Below, one piece after another: positions 25,975 through 34,354 of a stretch of DNA of 64,000 nucleotides. A program made the translations under genes and the position numbers. The first letter of the stretch is position 1, and each line of letters begins with the position of its first letter. This DNA is from Candidatus Gastranaerophilales bacterium. GTDB taxonomy: Bacteria > Cyanobacteriota > Vampirovibrionia > Gastranaerophilales > Gastranaerophilaceae. The stretch is from assembly GCA_928722015.1 (NCBI GenBank), contig CAKMWI010000007.1, forward strand, positions 248,001-312,000, read 5' to 3'. The notes beneath the pieces were generated by a model. It was not told the origin of the DNA, ran no database searches, and saw only the letters and a program-made list of their open reading frames with translations.

Positions 25975-26976
25975 ATGAAATTAACAGTTCTTGGAGCAGG
26001 ATGTTGGGGGTTAACTTTAGCTTGGCTTTTAACTGACAATTTTGATAGTCTGACTGTATGGGGACGTGAACAGGATTTGTCTAAGGATTTACTTGAAAAT
26101 AAACATTGTTCAAAACCATTAGAAGTTCAGTTGAAAGATAAAGTTGAGATAACTTCGGACATGGCAGAAGCTATTAAGGGTGCAGATATTATTTTATCTG
26201 TCGTTGCGACTTCAGGAACTCGTGATGTTTGTGAGCATCTTAAAAAGGCCGGAATTAACTCAGACCAAATTTTGGTTAATGCTTCAAAAGGTATTGAGCT
26301 TCCTTCTTTAATGCGTATGTCAGAGGTTATAAAAGATGTTTTGCCTAATCAAAAATTAGCAATTTTGTCAGGACCGACATTAGCAAAAGAAGTTTTGCAG
26401 GGAAAACCCACAGCTGCTTGTGTTGCTTGTGAAGATATTGAGATTGCTCAGTTTGTGCAAAAGTCTTGTAATGTTCCTAGTAAGTTTCGACTTTATACAA
26501 ATACAGATGTGATAGGAGTTGAGCTTGGTGGCAGCTTAAAAAATGTAATAGCAATAGCTTCAGGTTTTGCGCATACTATGAATCTTGGTGATAATTGTTC
26601 AGGTTCTTTATTGACAAGAGGAATGGCAGAAATTGTTAGAGTAAGTATTCAGCTTGGTGCAAACCCATCCACATTATATGGTCTGTCAGGAATGGGAGAT
26701 TTAATTGCAACTTGTTCTTCACCAATGTCAAGAAATTATACTGTAGGTTCAATGTTGGCAAAAGGAAAGAAAATTAATGATATTTTAGCGGAACTGGGGT
26801 CGGTTGCTGAAGGTGTTAAAACTTCAAAAGCTATTTGTGAATTGGCTAAAAAACTTGATATTGAAGTTCCTGTATCAAATGCAATTTATGAGGCTGTATA
26901 TACTGATATTACTCCGGAGCAGCTTTTATCCAAATTAATGAATAGAAAACTTAAAGAAGAAGAAAGATACGTATAA
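25975..26976 (+). CDS. gpsA: glycerol-3-phosphate dehydrogenase [NAD(P)+]
   Basis: The 333-residue protein has the N-terminal Rossmann motif LGAGCWGLTLAWLL (Cys-Trp in place of the usual Ser/Asn-W), SGPTLAKEV, the catalytic lysine region GGSLKNVIAIASG, and GLSGMGDLIATCSSP. It makes sn-glycerol-3-phosphate for phospholipids. A GGGGGAAAGG run precedes the ATG. The last base of its stop region overlaps the next ATG, so it is coupled to the PSP1 protein gene. Confidence 0.96.
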   Translation: MKLTVLGAGCWGLTLAWLLTDNFDSLTVWGREQDLSKDLLENKHCSKPLEVQLKDKVEITSDMAEAIKGADIILSVVATSGTRDVCEHLKKAGINSDQILVNASKGIELPSLMRMSEVIKDVLPNQKLAILSGPTLAKEVLQGKPTAACVACEDIEIAQFVQKSCNVPSKFRLYTNTDVIGVELGGSLKNVIAIASGFAHTMNLGDNCSGSLLTRGMAEIVRVSIQLGANPSTLYGLSGMGDLIATCSSPMSRNYTVGSMLAKGKKINDILAELGSVAEGVKTSKAICELAKKLDIEVPVSNAIYEAVYTDITPEQLLSKLMNRKLKEEERYV

Positions 26977-27902
26977 TGAAATTTGCCGTAAGATATTTAA
27001 AAAATACATTTTATCCATTGAATGTACCTGATAATATAAAACTTGAAGATGGACAAATGGTAATTGTCCGAACTGAAAAAGGAGAAGAAGCTTTAAAAGT
27101 ATTTTTGGTGAATTCTGAAATTGAAAAAATTTGGAATAATTCCAAGACAAAGCCTGAGCCTTTACCATTAATAAGAATTCTTTCTCAGAAAGATTTACAA
27201 ACTCTTGAGCAGATAAAAAAAGAAGAAGTAGAAGCTTTTTTTAAATGTCAGGCTCTTGTAAAACAACATAAGCTTGTGATGAATTTAGTCCAATGTCGAA
27301 TTACATTTGATAGACGTAAAATTACATTTTATTATACTGCTCCGGAAAGAGTAGATTTTAGGGCTTTATTAAAAGATTTGACTCAAACTTTCACTCGTGT
27401 GCGAATTGATTTAAGACATATTGGGGTTAGGGATGAGACTTCTATATTAGAAGGGGTTGGTATTTGTGGGCAGCCATTTTGTTGTTCAAGTTTTTTGAGA
27501 AAATTTGCAACTATAAATGTTAAACTTGCAAAAGATCAGGGTATGCCTATTGCTCCGGGAAAAATTTCCGGAACTTGTGGCAGATTATTGTGTTGTCTGA
27601 CTTATGAATATTCAAATTATATTGATGCTGCAAAAGGTATGCCTCCTATCGGTTCATCTGTAATGACAACAGATGGATTAGGCAAAGTTTGTTATCTTCA
27701 ATTTATGAGTGGCAAAGTTGCGGTTAAATTGGAGGATGGTAAAACTAAAGAATTTGACAAAGCTGATATTGAAATGGTTGATGCAGATGTAAATGTAGAA
27801 ATTGATATTCCTGTTATTAATAACTACGAAGATGAAGATTCTCAAAATATTGATATTAGGCAGTTGGAAGACGATAGAAACAGTTCAACCGGAAATATTT
27901 AA
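26976..27902 (+). CDS. ricT: PSP1-domain protein (RicT/YaaT-like)
   Basis: The 308-residue protein has the PSP1 C-terminal domain (about residues 85-175: RITFDRRKITFYYTAPERVD) and a cysteine-rich block, GICGQPFCCSSFL and TCGRLLCCLTYEY, that in B. subtilis RicT takes part in Fe-S cluster binding by the RicAFT complex (RNA maturation with RNase Y). RicA and RicF genes are not adjacent. The C-terminal tail is acidic. It overlaps gpsA by one base. Confidence 0.88.
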   Translation: MKFAVRYLKNTFYPLNVPDNIKLEDGQMVIVRTEKGEEALKVFLVNSEIEKIWNNSKTKPEPLPLIRILSQKDLQTLEQIKKEEVEAFFKCQALVKQHKLVMNLVQCRITFDRRKITFYYTAPERVDFRALLKDLTQTFTRVRIDLRHIGVRDETSILEGVGICGQPFCCSSFLRKFATINVKLAKDQGMPIAPGKISGTCGRLLCCLTYEYSNYIDAAKGMPPIGSSVMTTDGLGKVCYLQFMSGKVAVKLEDGKTKEFDKADIEMVDADVNVEIDIPVINNYEDEDSQNIDIRQLEDDRNSSTGNI

Positions 27903-27978
27903 AATTTTCAAATAATTTTAATTTAACTGTGATGATTATTGCAGGCAAAAATTTTTATGTTTCTTTTTAAATATCAAT

Positions 27979-28779
27979 ATGCGTATAAATAGCAGTACTA
28001 ATTTATATAATAAAAACTTTAGAAATTCTTATAAAGTTCAAAAACTTGCTTTTACCAGTAGTTCCAGAAATTATTATAATTCTGAGCTGCTCAGGCAAAG
28101 TAGGACATTCGGGCATATTGCAACAACAACCTGGATGTTCAGGCAAGATTTAGATTGGGATAGATTTATTAATTTAGTATATAAAAATTTTGAAAATCAA
28201 AATTGTGTGCAAACTTATAATCTTGCGTGTTCTGATGGCTCGGAAGCTTATTCATTTTTAATTTCAGCAATGGAAAAAATTCCTAATGAGGGGTATAAAA
28301 AATTTATTCCTATTATAGCTGTTGATAAAGACTTAGAGATTATACATTCGGCACAGCACGGCAGGATAAATCTTTCCGAATCTGATTTGAATCGTATAAA
28401 TATATTTTCAAGGTTTCGTAATGAATATTTTTTTGATAAACAAATTTCGTTAAATATAAATAATGATAATTTTTCGGATATATGTAATTCTTATGCAGTA
28501 AGTAAAAAATTAAGAAATATGGTTGATTTTAATCATGGTGATTTGCTTACTTATTTATCAAAAATTAATGATAATGGAAATTCTATTATTTTTTGTAGAA
28601 ATGTTACTCCATATCTGTCCTATAATGACATTTTTAAATTGGCGAATACAGCCGGTAAGGTGTTAAAACAAGGGAGCATGATTGTTTTTGGAGAATTTGA
28701 TAAACATTCTGGAATTCTGGATTTTATTGATATTAAGGGGTTTGAAGAATGTATGGAATATGTATTTAGAAAGATTTAG
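27979..28779 (+). CDS. CheR-like SAM methyltransferase with N-terminal aromatic-Ser signature
   Basis: The 266-residue protein matches the catalytic domain of CheR-type methyltransferases: NLACSDGSEAYSFLIS (SAM-binding, compare SAGCSTGEEPYS), PIIAVDKDLEII, VDFNHGDLL and SIIFCRNVTPYLS (compare FCRNVLIYF). The normal N-terminal helical CheR domain is absent; in its place are about 50 residues with VQKLAFTSSS. No chemoreceptors or che genes are in the window, so it probably methylates something else. The start has no clear ribosome binding site. Confidence 0.82.
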   Translation: MRINSSTNLYNKNFRNSYKVQKLAFTSSSRNYYNSELLRQSRTFGHIATTTWMFRQDLDWDRFINLVYKNFENQNCVQTYNLACSDGSEAYSFLISAMEKIPNEGYKKFIPIIAVDKDLEIIHSAQHGRINLSESDLNRINIFSRFRNEYFFDKQISLNINNDNFSDICNSYAVSKKLRNMVDFNHGDLLTYLSKINDNGNSIIFCRNVTPYLSYNDIFKLANTAGKVLKQGSMIVFGEFDKHSGILDFIDIKGFEECMEYVFRKI

Positions 28780-28783
28780 CAAT

Positions 28784-28820
28784 ATAAAAGCAAAAGTATT
28801 AAAATTACTTTTGCTTTTAT
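28784..28820. terminator. bidirectional hairpin terminator
   Basis: ATAAAAGCAAAAGTA (28784-28798) pairs perfectly with 28806-28820 across a 7-base loop, between the CheR-like gene and the end of minE on the other strand. Confidence 0.8.
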
Positions 28821-28847
28821 AAGTTTAATAAATAAATTACTTAGTGA

Positions 28848-29423
28848 TTAATTATAGTGTTCTTCTTGATGATATTCATCTTTATTTTCATTTTCATTTT
28901 CATTTGAATTCATATCATCGTTTTTTGTTTCAGAATTATTGTCTTCTAAATTATCATTATTTTCTGAAGAATTTTCATTGTTTTCATTTTGCGGTTCTTC
29001 ATCGTTTGCTTCCGAAGGCTCTTCATTATCGCTATTTTCATCATCATCTTTGTCTTCTTCAGATTTATCTTCTTCGTCATTATTATCAGCAGATGTCTCT
29101 TCCTCTTTTAGAGCCGCTTCGATTTCTGCTTCATCTTTTGCTCTTATCACGGGAATTGAAAGCATAAGTGCCATTTGATCTCCTTCTTGATCAAAATTTA
29201 GTTCAAGTGCATCTTTATCCATTTCAACATACTTTGAGAGGAGTTCAACTAATTCTCTTCTCATACGCTGTAATAATTCCGGCGTAAGATTTGTTCTATC
29301 TTGCATTAATACGACTCTAAGTCTGTTGCAGGCAACATCTTTTGCATTTTCTTTATTAGTTTCTGTTTGTTTGAATAGACTTAAAACTCTATTGCATAGT
29401 TCTTTAAAAATGTTATCACTCAT
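28848..29423 (-). CDS. minE: MinE cell-division topological specificity factor with long acidic tail
   Basis: Residues 1-95 are a standard MinE: KDVACNRLRVVLMQDRTNLT (MinD-activating segment), MRRELVELLSKYVEMDK and MALMLSIPV. Residues from about 97 to 191 are an extra low-complexity tail made almost wholly of Asp, Glu, Asn and Ser. Usual MinE length is 80-110. The ATG at 29423 is preceded by AAGGAGAAG within the minD end; the frame upstream to 29441 is not needed. It drives MinD release and Min oscillation, restricting the Z-ring to midcell. Confidence 0.93.
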   Translation of the reverse strand: MSDNIFKELCNRVLSLFKQTETNKENAKDVACNRLRVVLMQDRTNLTPELLQRMRRELVELLSKYVEMDKDALELNFDQEGDQMALMLSIPVIRAKDEAEIEAALKEEETSADNNDEEDKSEEDKDDDENSDNEEPSEANDEEPQNENNENSSENNDNLEDNNSETKNDDMNSNENENENKDEYHQEEHYN

Positions 29424-29424
29424 T

Positions 29425-30240
29425 TTACTTCTCCTTACCAATCAGGTGAGAGAAGAATTTCTTAACTTTAGTCAAAACGCTGGTTTCTTCTTCAAGATTT
29501 AAGAATGGAACTTCTTCGCCCATTATACGTTGTGCAACATTTCTATAAGCTTTACCGGCTAAAGAATTTTCATCATTAACAATAGGTTCTCCTTTGTTTG
29601 TCGATGTAATGATACCGGTATCTTCAGGTATTATACCAATTAAATCTGCTGATAAAATTTCAACTACATCTTCAACACTCATCATATCGTTAGATTTAAT
29701 TAAATTTGGTCTTACTCTGTTAAGTAATAATTTATATGACTTAATTTCTTCTTTCGCTTCCAATAGACCGATAATTCTATCAGCATCTCTAACCGCAGAC
29801 ATTTCAGGAGTTGTAACAACTATAGCTTCAGATGCTCCAGCTACGGCGTTTTGGAATCCTTGTTCAATACCTGCTGGGCAGTCAACGAGGATAAAGTCAA
29901 AATCTTTTTTTAGTTTTTCACAAATATCTTTTAACTGTTCTTCTGTTACTGCAGTTTTATCTCTTGTTTGTGCAGCTGCAAGCAAACAAAGGTTAGGATT
30001 CTTTTTATCTTTAACCAGTGCTTGTTTTAGCTTACAGCGTTTTTCAACTACATCAACTATGGTGTAAACAATTCTGTTTTCCAATCCAAGTAACAGGTCA
30101 AGGTTTCTAAGACCAAGGTCTGTATCAATCATAACAACTTTATTGCCGGCTCTGGCAAGAGCTGTTCCGATATTAGCATTTGTAGTGGTTTTACCTACCC
30201 CGCCTTTTCCGGATGTAATTACTATTACTCTACCACTCAT
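29425..30240 (-). CDS. minD: septum site-determining ATPase MinD
   Basis: The 271-residue ParA-type ATPase has the deviant Walker A TSGKGGVGKTT (about residues 9-19), MIDTDLGLRNLDLLLG, FILVDCPAGIE and a C-terminal amphipathic helix (TKVKKFFSHLIG) that targets membranes. It recruits MinC, and MinE stimulates its hydrolysis. It is the middle gene of minC-minD-minE, with 10 bases to minC and about one base to minE. Confidence 0.97.
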   Translation of the reverse strand: MSGRVIVITSGKGGVGKTTTNANIGTALARAGNKVVMIDTDLGLRNLDLLLGLENRIVYTIVDVVEKRCKLKQALVKDKKNPNLCLLAAAQTRDKTAVTEEQLKDICEKLKKDFDFILVDCPAGIEQGFQNAVAGASEAIVVTTPEMSAVRDADRIIGLLEAKEEIKSYKLLLNRVRPNLIKSNDMMSVEDVVEILSADLIGIIPEDTGIITSTNKGEPIVNDENSLAGKAYRNVAQRIMGEEVPFLNLEEETSVLTKVKKFFSHLIGKEK

Positions 30241-30250
30241 TTATATCTCC

Positions 30251-31177
30251 TTAATTTTCATCATGTATTTTTCTTATAACAATGCTGCCTTTATATGTAA
30301 AAGCCTCTTCAGGTACGTATTCACAAGATTTTTGGATGTAAGGCAGGTTTATTGTATCAGGGCGTCTTGCAAAAATTTCCCCTATTCTGATTTGAACGGG
30401 ATTCAATTTTAGAGCCCTTATTTTTGCATAATTATTACCGTCAGAACCGGCATGAGCGATTCCGCCTAAAATTCCCCAGACAGTGATGTCTCCTTTTGCA
30501 ATAATTTCAGCTCCGGGGTTTACATCACCTATGACAATTATATTCCCATCAGAAGAGATACTTTGTCCAGAACGTATTGTTCGTCTGATGTATAGAGTTG
30601 GAAGTTGTTCAGGTTCATTTTTTAAAGCTGTTACTTCTTCATTTTTTTCATCTTTAATTTCCTGAGCTTCAACTTTTTGAGCAATTTCATCATTATGATG
30701 AATAATTGGTGAAATTTCTTTTTCGTCTGTAGAATTTGATTTTTTGTCAATTGACAGGTTATTTTCTTCAGATTCATTACTTAATGTTTGTTCATTCTGT
30801 TTTGGCAAAGAATCTTCTCCAAAAATATTATCTAAAGCATTAGAAACTTCTTCTGATTGTTCGTTAGATTCAAATGTTGGTGCTTCTACAGCATTTGTAA
30901 ATTCAGAAATTTTAATATCAAGAGCGGTTGCAGATTCAAGAGTTTCGGTTGAACTTGTACTGATAAAAGCAAGTTGAGATTCCATAAGTTCAACAAGTGC
31001 TTTTATACTTGTTAATTCAGCTTGAGATAAATCTACTGAACCTAATTTTAGACAAATATGCTTTCCTTTTGATTCTGGCATGTCCAAAATTCTTGAAAGT
31101 TCATAAATAATTTCAGAGGTTTTTTTCGTGTTTGTTAAATCAACGATAAAACCATTCTCAATATATCCCTTATCCAT
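30251..31177 (-). CDS. minC: septum site-determining protein MinC
   Basis: The 308-residue protein has a clear C-terminal MinC beta-helix (about 195-305: SGQSISSDGNIIVIGDVNPG, GAEIIAKGDITVWGILGG, IRIGEIFARRPD) that binds MinD and forms copolymers. The N-terminal FtsZ-inhibiting domain (1-95) is divergent. Between them lies an Asp/Glu/Ser/Asn-rich linker of about 90 residues, longer than usual. GGAAAGGGA precedes the ATG. It heads the min operon. Confidence 0.93.
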   Translation of the reverse strand: MDKGYIENGFIVDLTNTKKTSEIIYELSRILDMPESKGKHICLKLGSVDLSQAELTSIKALVELMESQLAFISTSSTETLESATALDIKISEFTNAVEAPTFESNEQSEEVSNALDNIFGEDSLPKQNEQTLSNESEENNLSIDKKSNSTDEKEISPIIHHNDEIAQKVEAQEIKDEKNEEVTALKNEPEQLPTLYIRRTIRSGQSISSDGNIIVIGDVNPGAEIIAKGDITVWGILGGIAHAGSDGNNYAKIRALKLNPVQIRIGEIFARRPDTINLPYIQKSCEYVPEEAFTYKGSIVIRKIHDEN

Positions 31178-31273
31178 TTTTCCCTTTCCAAAATTGGTTA
31201 CATGTCATAAGAGTACATAAAAAACTATCAGACTTCAAGAAATTCTTTACATTTGTAATTAAATATTAATTAG

Positions 31274-32116
31274 TTATGCTAAATATTCTTTTACAGTTGT
31301 ATTGTAAATCTTTTTGATAGCTGTTGCATAACTATCGCCTTCACAGTATATTTTGCCAATTGCATCGATATTATTCATGTCAGCTTTTTTAACAGAAGAG
31401 TATCTTTCTGGATATTTTGAAATATTTCTAATTGCTGCTTCTAATCCTTTTTCAGGAGTTGAGAAATATCCAAAACCGTTAGAACTTTTACCTAAGTCTC
31501 CGGCTGCTCTATAACCCATGAAGTTATTATGTTGAGCTAAATTACTTGTGCCAAAACCTGATTCTTGACCGATTATAGATACAACAAGAGCAATATCAAC
31601 ATTGTATTTTTGACAAAGTTCAGTGATAACTCCTTCTTTACCTTTCAAGTTACCTTTTAATAATCCCGGTTTTAATTTTGAAGATGCTTTGTAACTTGTA
31701 TCTGATGATGTTGTGTTAGTTGGTAAAAAGTTAAAAGTTGGGAATGAAAATTTGAAACTTGGTATGCTAGGTAAAACTGGAGGCATACCAGGTAACATAT
31801 TTCCTGTTGTTAATGAACCAAATGCAGGAGTAGAATAAACAAAATTGTTGTTTGCAGGTGAAGAATTAAAATTAAAGTTAAAATTATTATTGTTAATTGT
31901 CATATTATTAAATGCAAAAGGATTTGAATATCCAATTGCATTTTGAAAACCACCAAAAACAGGGGTAAAAATAGAACCCATAAATGGAGTTACACCCATA
32001 GGAGAAGTAGCACAAGCTAATCCTAAAAAGAAATTAGCTCTAGGATTCATAGCCATGCACCCCATTGCAAATGGGTTAGAATACATATGCATATGATGAT
32101 GAAATACTGATAACAT
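31274..32116 (-). CDS. glucosaminidase-domain protein with Asn/Phe/Met-rich N-terminus
   Basis: The 280-residue protein has a C-terminal N-acetylglucosaminidase/Bax-type lysozyme-like domain (about 160-280): SIIGQESGFGTSNLAQHNNFMGY with probable catalytic E185, then YFSTPEKGLEAAIRNIS. Residues 1-140 are low complexity (HHHMHMYSNPFAMG, INNNNFNFNFNSS, MPPVLPSIPSFKFSF) and do not look like a Sec signal. The predicted role is peptidoglycan cleavage, but how it would leave the cytosol is unclear. GGAGAAGA precedes the ATG. Confidence 0.82.
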   Translation of the reverse strand: MLSVFHHHMHMYSNPFAMGCMAMNPRANFFLGLACATSPMGVTPFMGSIFTPVFGGFQNAIGYSNPFAFNNMTINNNNFNFNFNSSPANNNFVYSTPAFGSLTTGNMLPGMPPVLPSIPSFKFSFPTFNFLPTNTTSSDTSYKASSKLKPGLLKGNLKGKEGVITELCQKYNVDIALVVSIIGQESGFGTSNLAQHNNFMGYRAAGDLGKSSNGFGYFSTPEKGLEAAIRNISKYPERYSSVKKADMNNIDAIGKIYCEGDSYATAIKKIYNTTVKEYLA

Positions 32117-32286
32117 ATTCTTCTCCGCTTTTTAATATCCCCTGTATTAATATAAAGGTAAAAAGTATATAAAATTTGCATAATTTTGTTTATTTTGTTA
32201 ACAAATATTAAAATTTTTAATAATTTGATTAATGGAAATATTCATGTTTATTATATATTAATATTAGGGCGAAGGATTATATAACA

Positions 32287-32967
32287 ATGTTTAACGAAAC
32301 AAAAACACATGAAATAACAGTCGACGTCGTAATTTTAACAATTAAAAATAATGCAATACAGGTCCTTCTTGTAAAAAGACCAACAGAGCCGTTTAAAGGC
32401 AGATGGGCTATCCCTGGAGGTTATGTACGCTTGTCTGAAAATTTGGATGATGCGGCATTAAGGGTCTTGAAGGAAAAAACAGCTGTTGATAATATTTATC
32501 TTGAACAGTTATATACTTTTGGCGATCCTCTGCGCCACCCGAATGCGCGTGTAATAACCTGTGCATATTTTGCATTGGTTCGTTCTGAAGATATAAAAAT
32601 TATTTCATCTCCGGAATTGGGTTGGCATAAAGTTGCTGATCTTCCGGCTTTGGCTTTCGACCATAAAGAAATTATTCAATATTCTCTTAAAAGAACAAGG
32701 GAAAGATTGGAATTGTGTCCTGTAGCGTATCAATTATTGCCTGAAAAATTTACGTTAACAGAAATGCAAAAGGCTTATGAACTTATAATGGGTAAAAAGC
32801 TTGATAAACGGAATTTTAGAAAAAAAGCTTTAGCTACAGATGGTCTTATTGAGCTTGAAGAATATACAAAATCATCCTCAAAAAGACCGGCAAGGTTATA
32901 TACTTTTGAAAATATTGAATTAAACTCAAAAAGAGCACATTTTATCAAAAAGGAGAAAACTATATAA
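32287..32967 (+). CDS. NrtR-like transcriptional regulator (Nudix domain plus winged helix)
   Basis: The 226-residue protein has a Nudix-fold N-terminal half (VDVVILTIKNNAIQVLLVKR, GRWAIPGGYVRLSENLDDAA) and a C-terminal winged helix (LTEMQKAYELIMGKKLDKRNFRKKA). The Nudix box is degraded: the REUxEE core reads RVLKEK, losing catalytic acids, as expected for the NrtR regulators that bind ADP-ribose-type ligands and control NAD metabolism. AAGGA precedes the ATG. No NAD genes are adjacent, so the regulon lies elsewhere. It overlaps secG by one base. Confidence 0.87.
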   Translation: MFNETKTHEITVDVVILTIKNNAIQVLLVKRPTEPFKGRWAIPGGYVRLSENLDDAALRVLKEKTAVDNIYLEQLYTFGDPLRHPNARVITCAYFALVRSEDIKIISSPELGWHKVADLPALAFDHKEIIQYSLKRTRERLELCPVAYQLLPEKFTLTEMQKAYELIMGKKLDKRNFRKKALATDGLIELEEYTKSSSKRPARLYTFENIELNSKRAHFIKKEKTI

Positions 32968-33191
32968 TGGTTAATATATTATGGACAATCGAGACAATAT
33001 CGGCAGTTCTGTTAATAATCCTGATATTGCTTCATTCCCCAAAAGGCGATGGTATTGGTGGAATTGGCGGGGCTTCTCATGTCTTTGCATCACAAAAAAG
33101 TGCAGAAAAAGGCTTGAATAAATTAACGGGTATTGTGTGTGCAATATTTATTATTTGTACATTTTTAATTGGATTCGGTATTGTAAAGTAA
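32967..33191 (+). CDS. secG: preprotein translocase subunit SecG
   Basis: The 74-residue protein has two transmembrane helices (TIETISAVLLIILILLH and LTGIVCAIFIICTFLIGFGI) around the SecG-typical polar loop SPKGDGIGGIGGASHVFASQKSAEK. It assists SecYEG-mediated export. It overlaps the upstream NrtR-like gene by one base and is followed by a strong terminator. Confidence 0.93.
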   Translation: MVNILWTIETISAVLLIILILLHSPKGDGIGGIGGASHVFASQKSAEKGLNKLTGIVCAIFIICTFLIGFGIVK

Positions 33192-33211
33192 GTTATATCG
33201 ATTTTTTAATT

Positions 33212-33249
33212 AAACAAAAGCCCCACTTATAATTGTGGGGCTTTTGTTT
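33212..33249 (+). terminator. strong intrinsic terminator after secG
   Basis: AAACAAAAGCCCCAC (33212-33226) pairs perfectly with GTGGGGCTTTTGTTT (33235-33249) over an 8-base loop. The ribosome binding site of the next gene starts directly after it. Confidence 0.9.
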
Positions 33250-33260
33250 AAAGGAGTAAT

Positions 33261-33563
33261 ATGAAAGCTACGACGATTTTATGTGGAACTGCAATAACTG
33301 GTGCGATAGTAACCTCTGCATCTGCAGCATTGGGTGCCTCTCACAAAAAGATTAAACAGGAAAAGCAAAAATCAGAAATTGTTAGAAAAATTTATAATAA
33401 TTTTTTAGATTCTGACACATCGTTAAATAAAGTTTATCATAGTACTATGGACTCATTGAGTTTAAAATCTCAGTATGAAAAAACACAGCATTCACTTATA
33501 TCTTTAAAAAAAGATTTACTTAGCGGAGATGACAAATTTAGGTACTTAACAAGAGCGACATAA
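33261..33563 (+). CDS. small hypothetical protein with N-terminal hydrophobic segment
   Basis: The 100-residue product has a signal-like N-terminus (KATTILCGTAITGAIVTSASAALGAS) followed by a basic helix and a Ser/Lys-rich helical remainder. AAAGGAG lies 5 bases before the ATG, right after the secG terminator hairpin. No family is recognised. It may be a small exported or inner-membrane protein. Confidence 0.7.
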   Translation: MKATTILCGTAITGAIVTSASAALGASHKKIKQEKQKSEIVRKIYNNFLDSDTSLNKVYHSTMDSLSLKSQYEKTQHSLISLKKDLLSGDDKFRYLTRAT

Positions 33564-33583
33564 TATAAATTTTGTTTTATAGT
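33555..33583 (+). promoter_or_regulatory. promoter placing the start site at the tcdA ATG
   Basis: GCGACA (33555-33560), 17 bases, TATAGT (33578-33583), then six bases to the ATG at 33590. No ribosome binding site fits in between, so the transcript is probably leaderless. Confidence 0.5.
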
Positions 33584-33589
33584 AATTGT

Positions 33590-34354
33590 ATGGATAATAA
33601 TGATATTTTTTCACGTAATATATTGTTTTGGGGCGAGTATACGCAGGCACAACTTTTTGATAAGAATGTTGCAGTGTTTGGTCTGGGGGGTGTTGGTGGC
33701 TTTTGCGCGGAATCTTTAGCAAGGGCTGGTGTCGGTAAGCTTACAATTGTTGATTTTGATACTGTTTCAATGTCAAATATAAATAGGCAGCTTGTTGCCT
33801 TAAATTCAACTGTGGGTATGAAAAAAACAGAACTTTTCAGGGAAAGATTGCTAGATATTAATCCTGACATAACTCTCGAGATTGTAGATGATTTTTATAA
33901 TTCTGAAGAAGTTATAATTGATTTTTCAAAGAATAAATATGATTATGTGGCAGATGCGATAGATACGATGAGAGCAAAAATACATCTTATTGAATCTTGT
34001 TATAATAATCATGTACCAATAATCAGTTCAATGGGTGCAGGTAATAGGATTGATCCTTCACAGTTGTATATTTCCGATTTAAAGGATATAGAAAACAAAA
34101 AAGCACCTTTTGTTTCTAATGTTATTTATCAGTTAAAAAAACGTGGAATATCTGAAGGTATTCCATTTGTAGTGAGCAGGGAAACACCTTTTGTAAAAAA
34201 AAGAGTAGAACAAATTGAAAAAATAAAAACTAACAGCGGATTGGATATTGAATTTAATAAAATTACTCCATCTTCAACTCCGTTTGTAGCTTCTTGCGCA
34301 GGTATATTTATGGCCTCATATATAGTTCAGAGTTTTATAAAGGATTTTAAATAA
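33590..34354 (+). CDS. tcdA: tRNA threonylcarbamoyladenosine dehydratase
   Basis: The 254-residue ThiF/E1-like protein has NVAVFGLGGVGGFCAESLARAGVG (in parts FGLGGVGG, ESLARAGVG), FDTVSMSNINRQL and DAIDTMRAKIHLI, matching TcdA (CsdL/YgdL), which cyclises t6A37 in tRNAs. The start ATG at 33590 (MDNNDIFSRNILFWGE) matches the family start; a TTG at 33572 in frame is less likely. It overlaps the SDR gene by one base. Confidence 0.92.
   Translation: MDNNDIFSRNILFWGEYTQAQLFDKNVAVFGLGGVGGFCAESLARAGVGKLTIVDFDTVSMSNINRQLVALNSTVGMKKTELFRERLLDINPDITLEIVDDFYNSEEVIIDFSKNKYDYVADAIDTMRAKIHLIESCYNNHVPIISSMGAGNRIDPSQLYISDLKDIENKKAPFVSNVIYQLKKRGISEGIPFVVSRETPFVKKRVEQIEKIKTNSGLDIEFNKITPSSTPFVASCAGIFMASYIVQSFIKDFK

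Noticed and set aside
28844..29178. Plus-strand frames opposite the minE tail, rich in Leu/His or Ser
   Set aside because: They are the antisense of the Asp/Glu/Asn repeat codons of minE, have no ribosome binding site and are pure low complexity.
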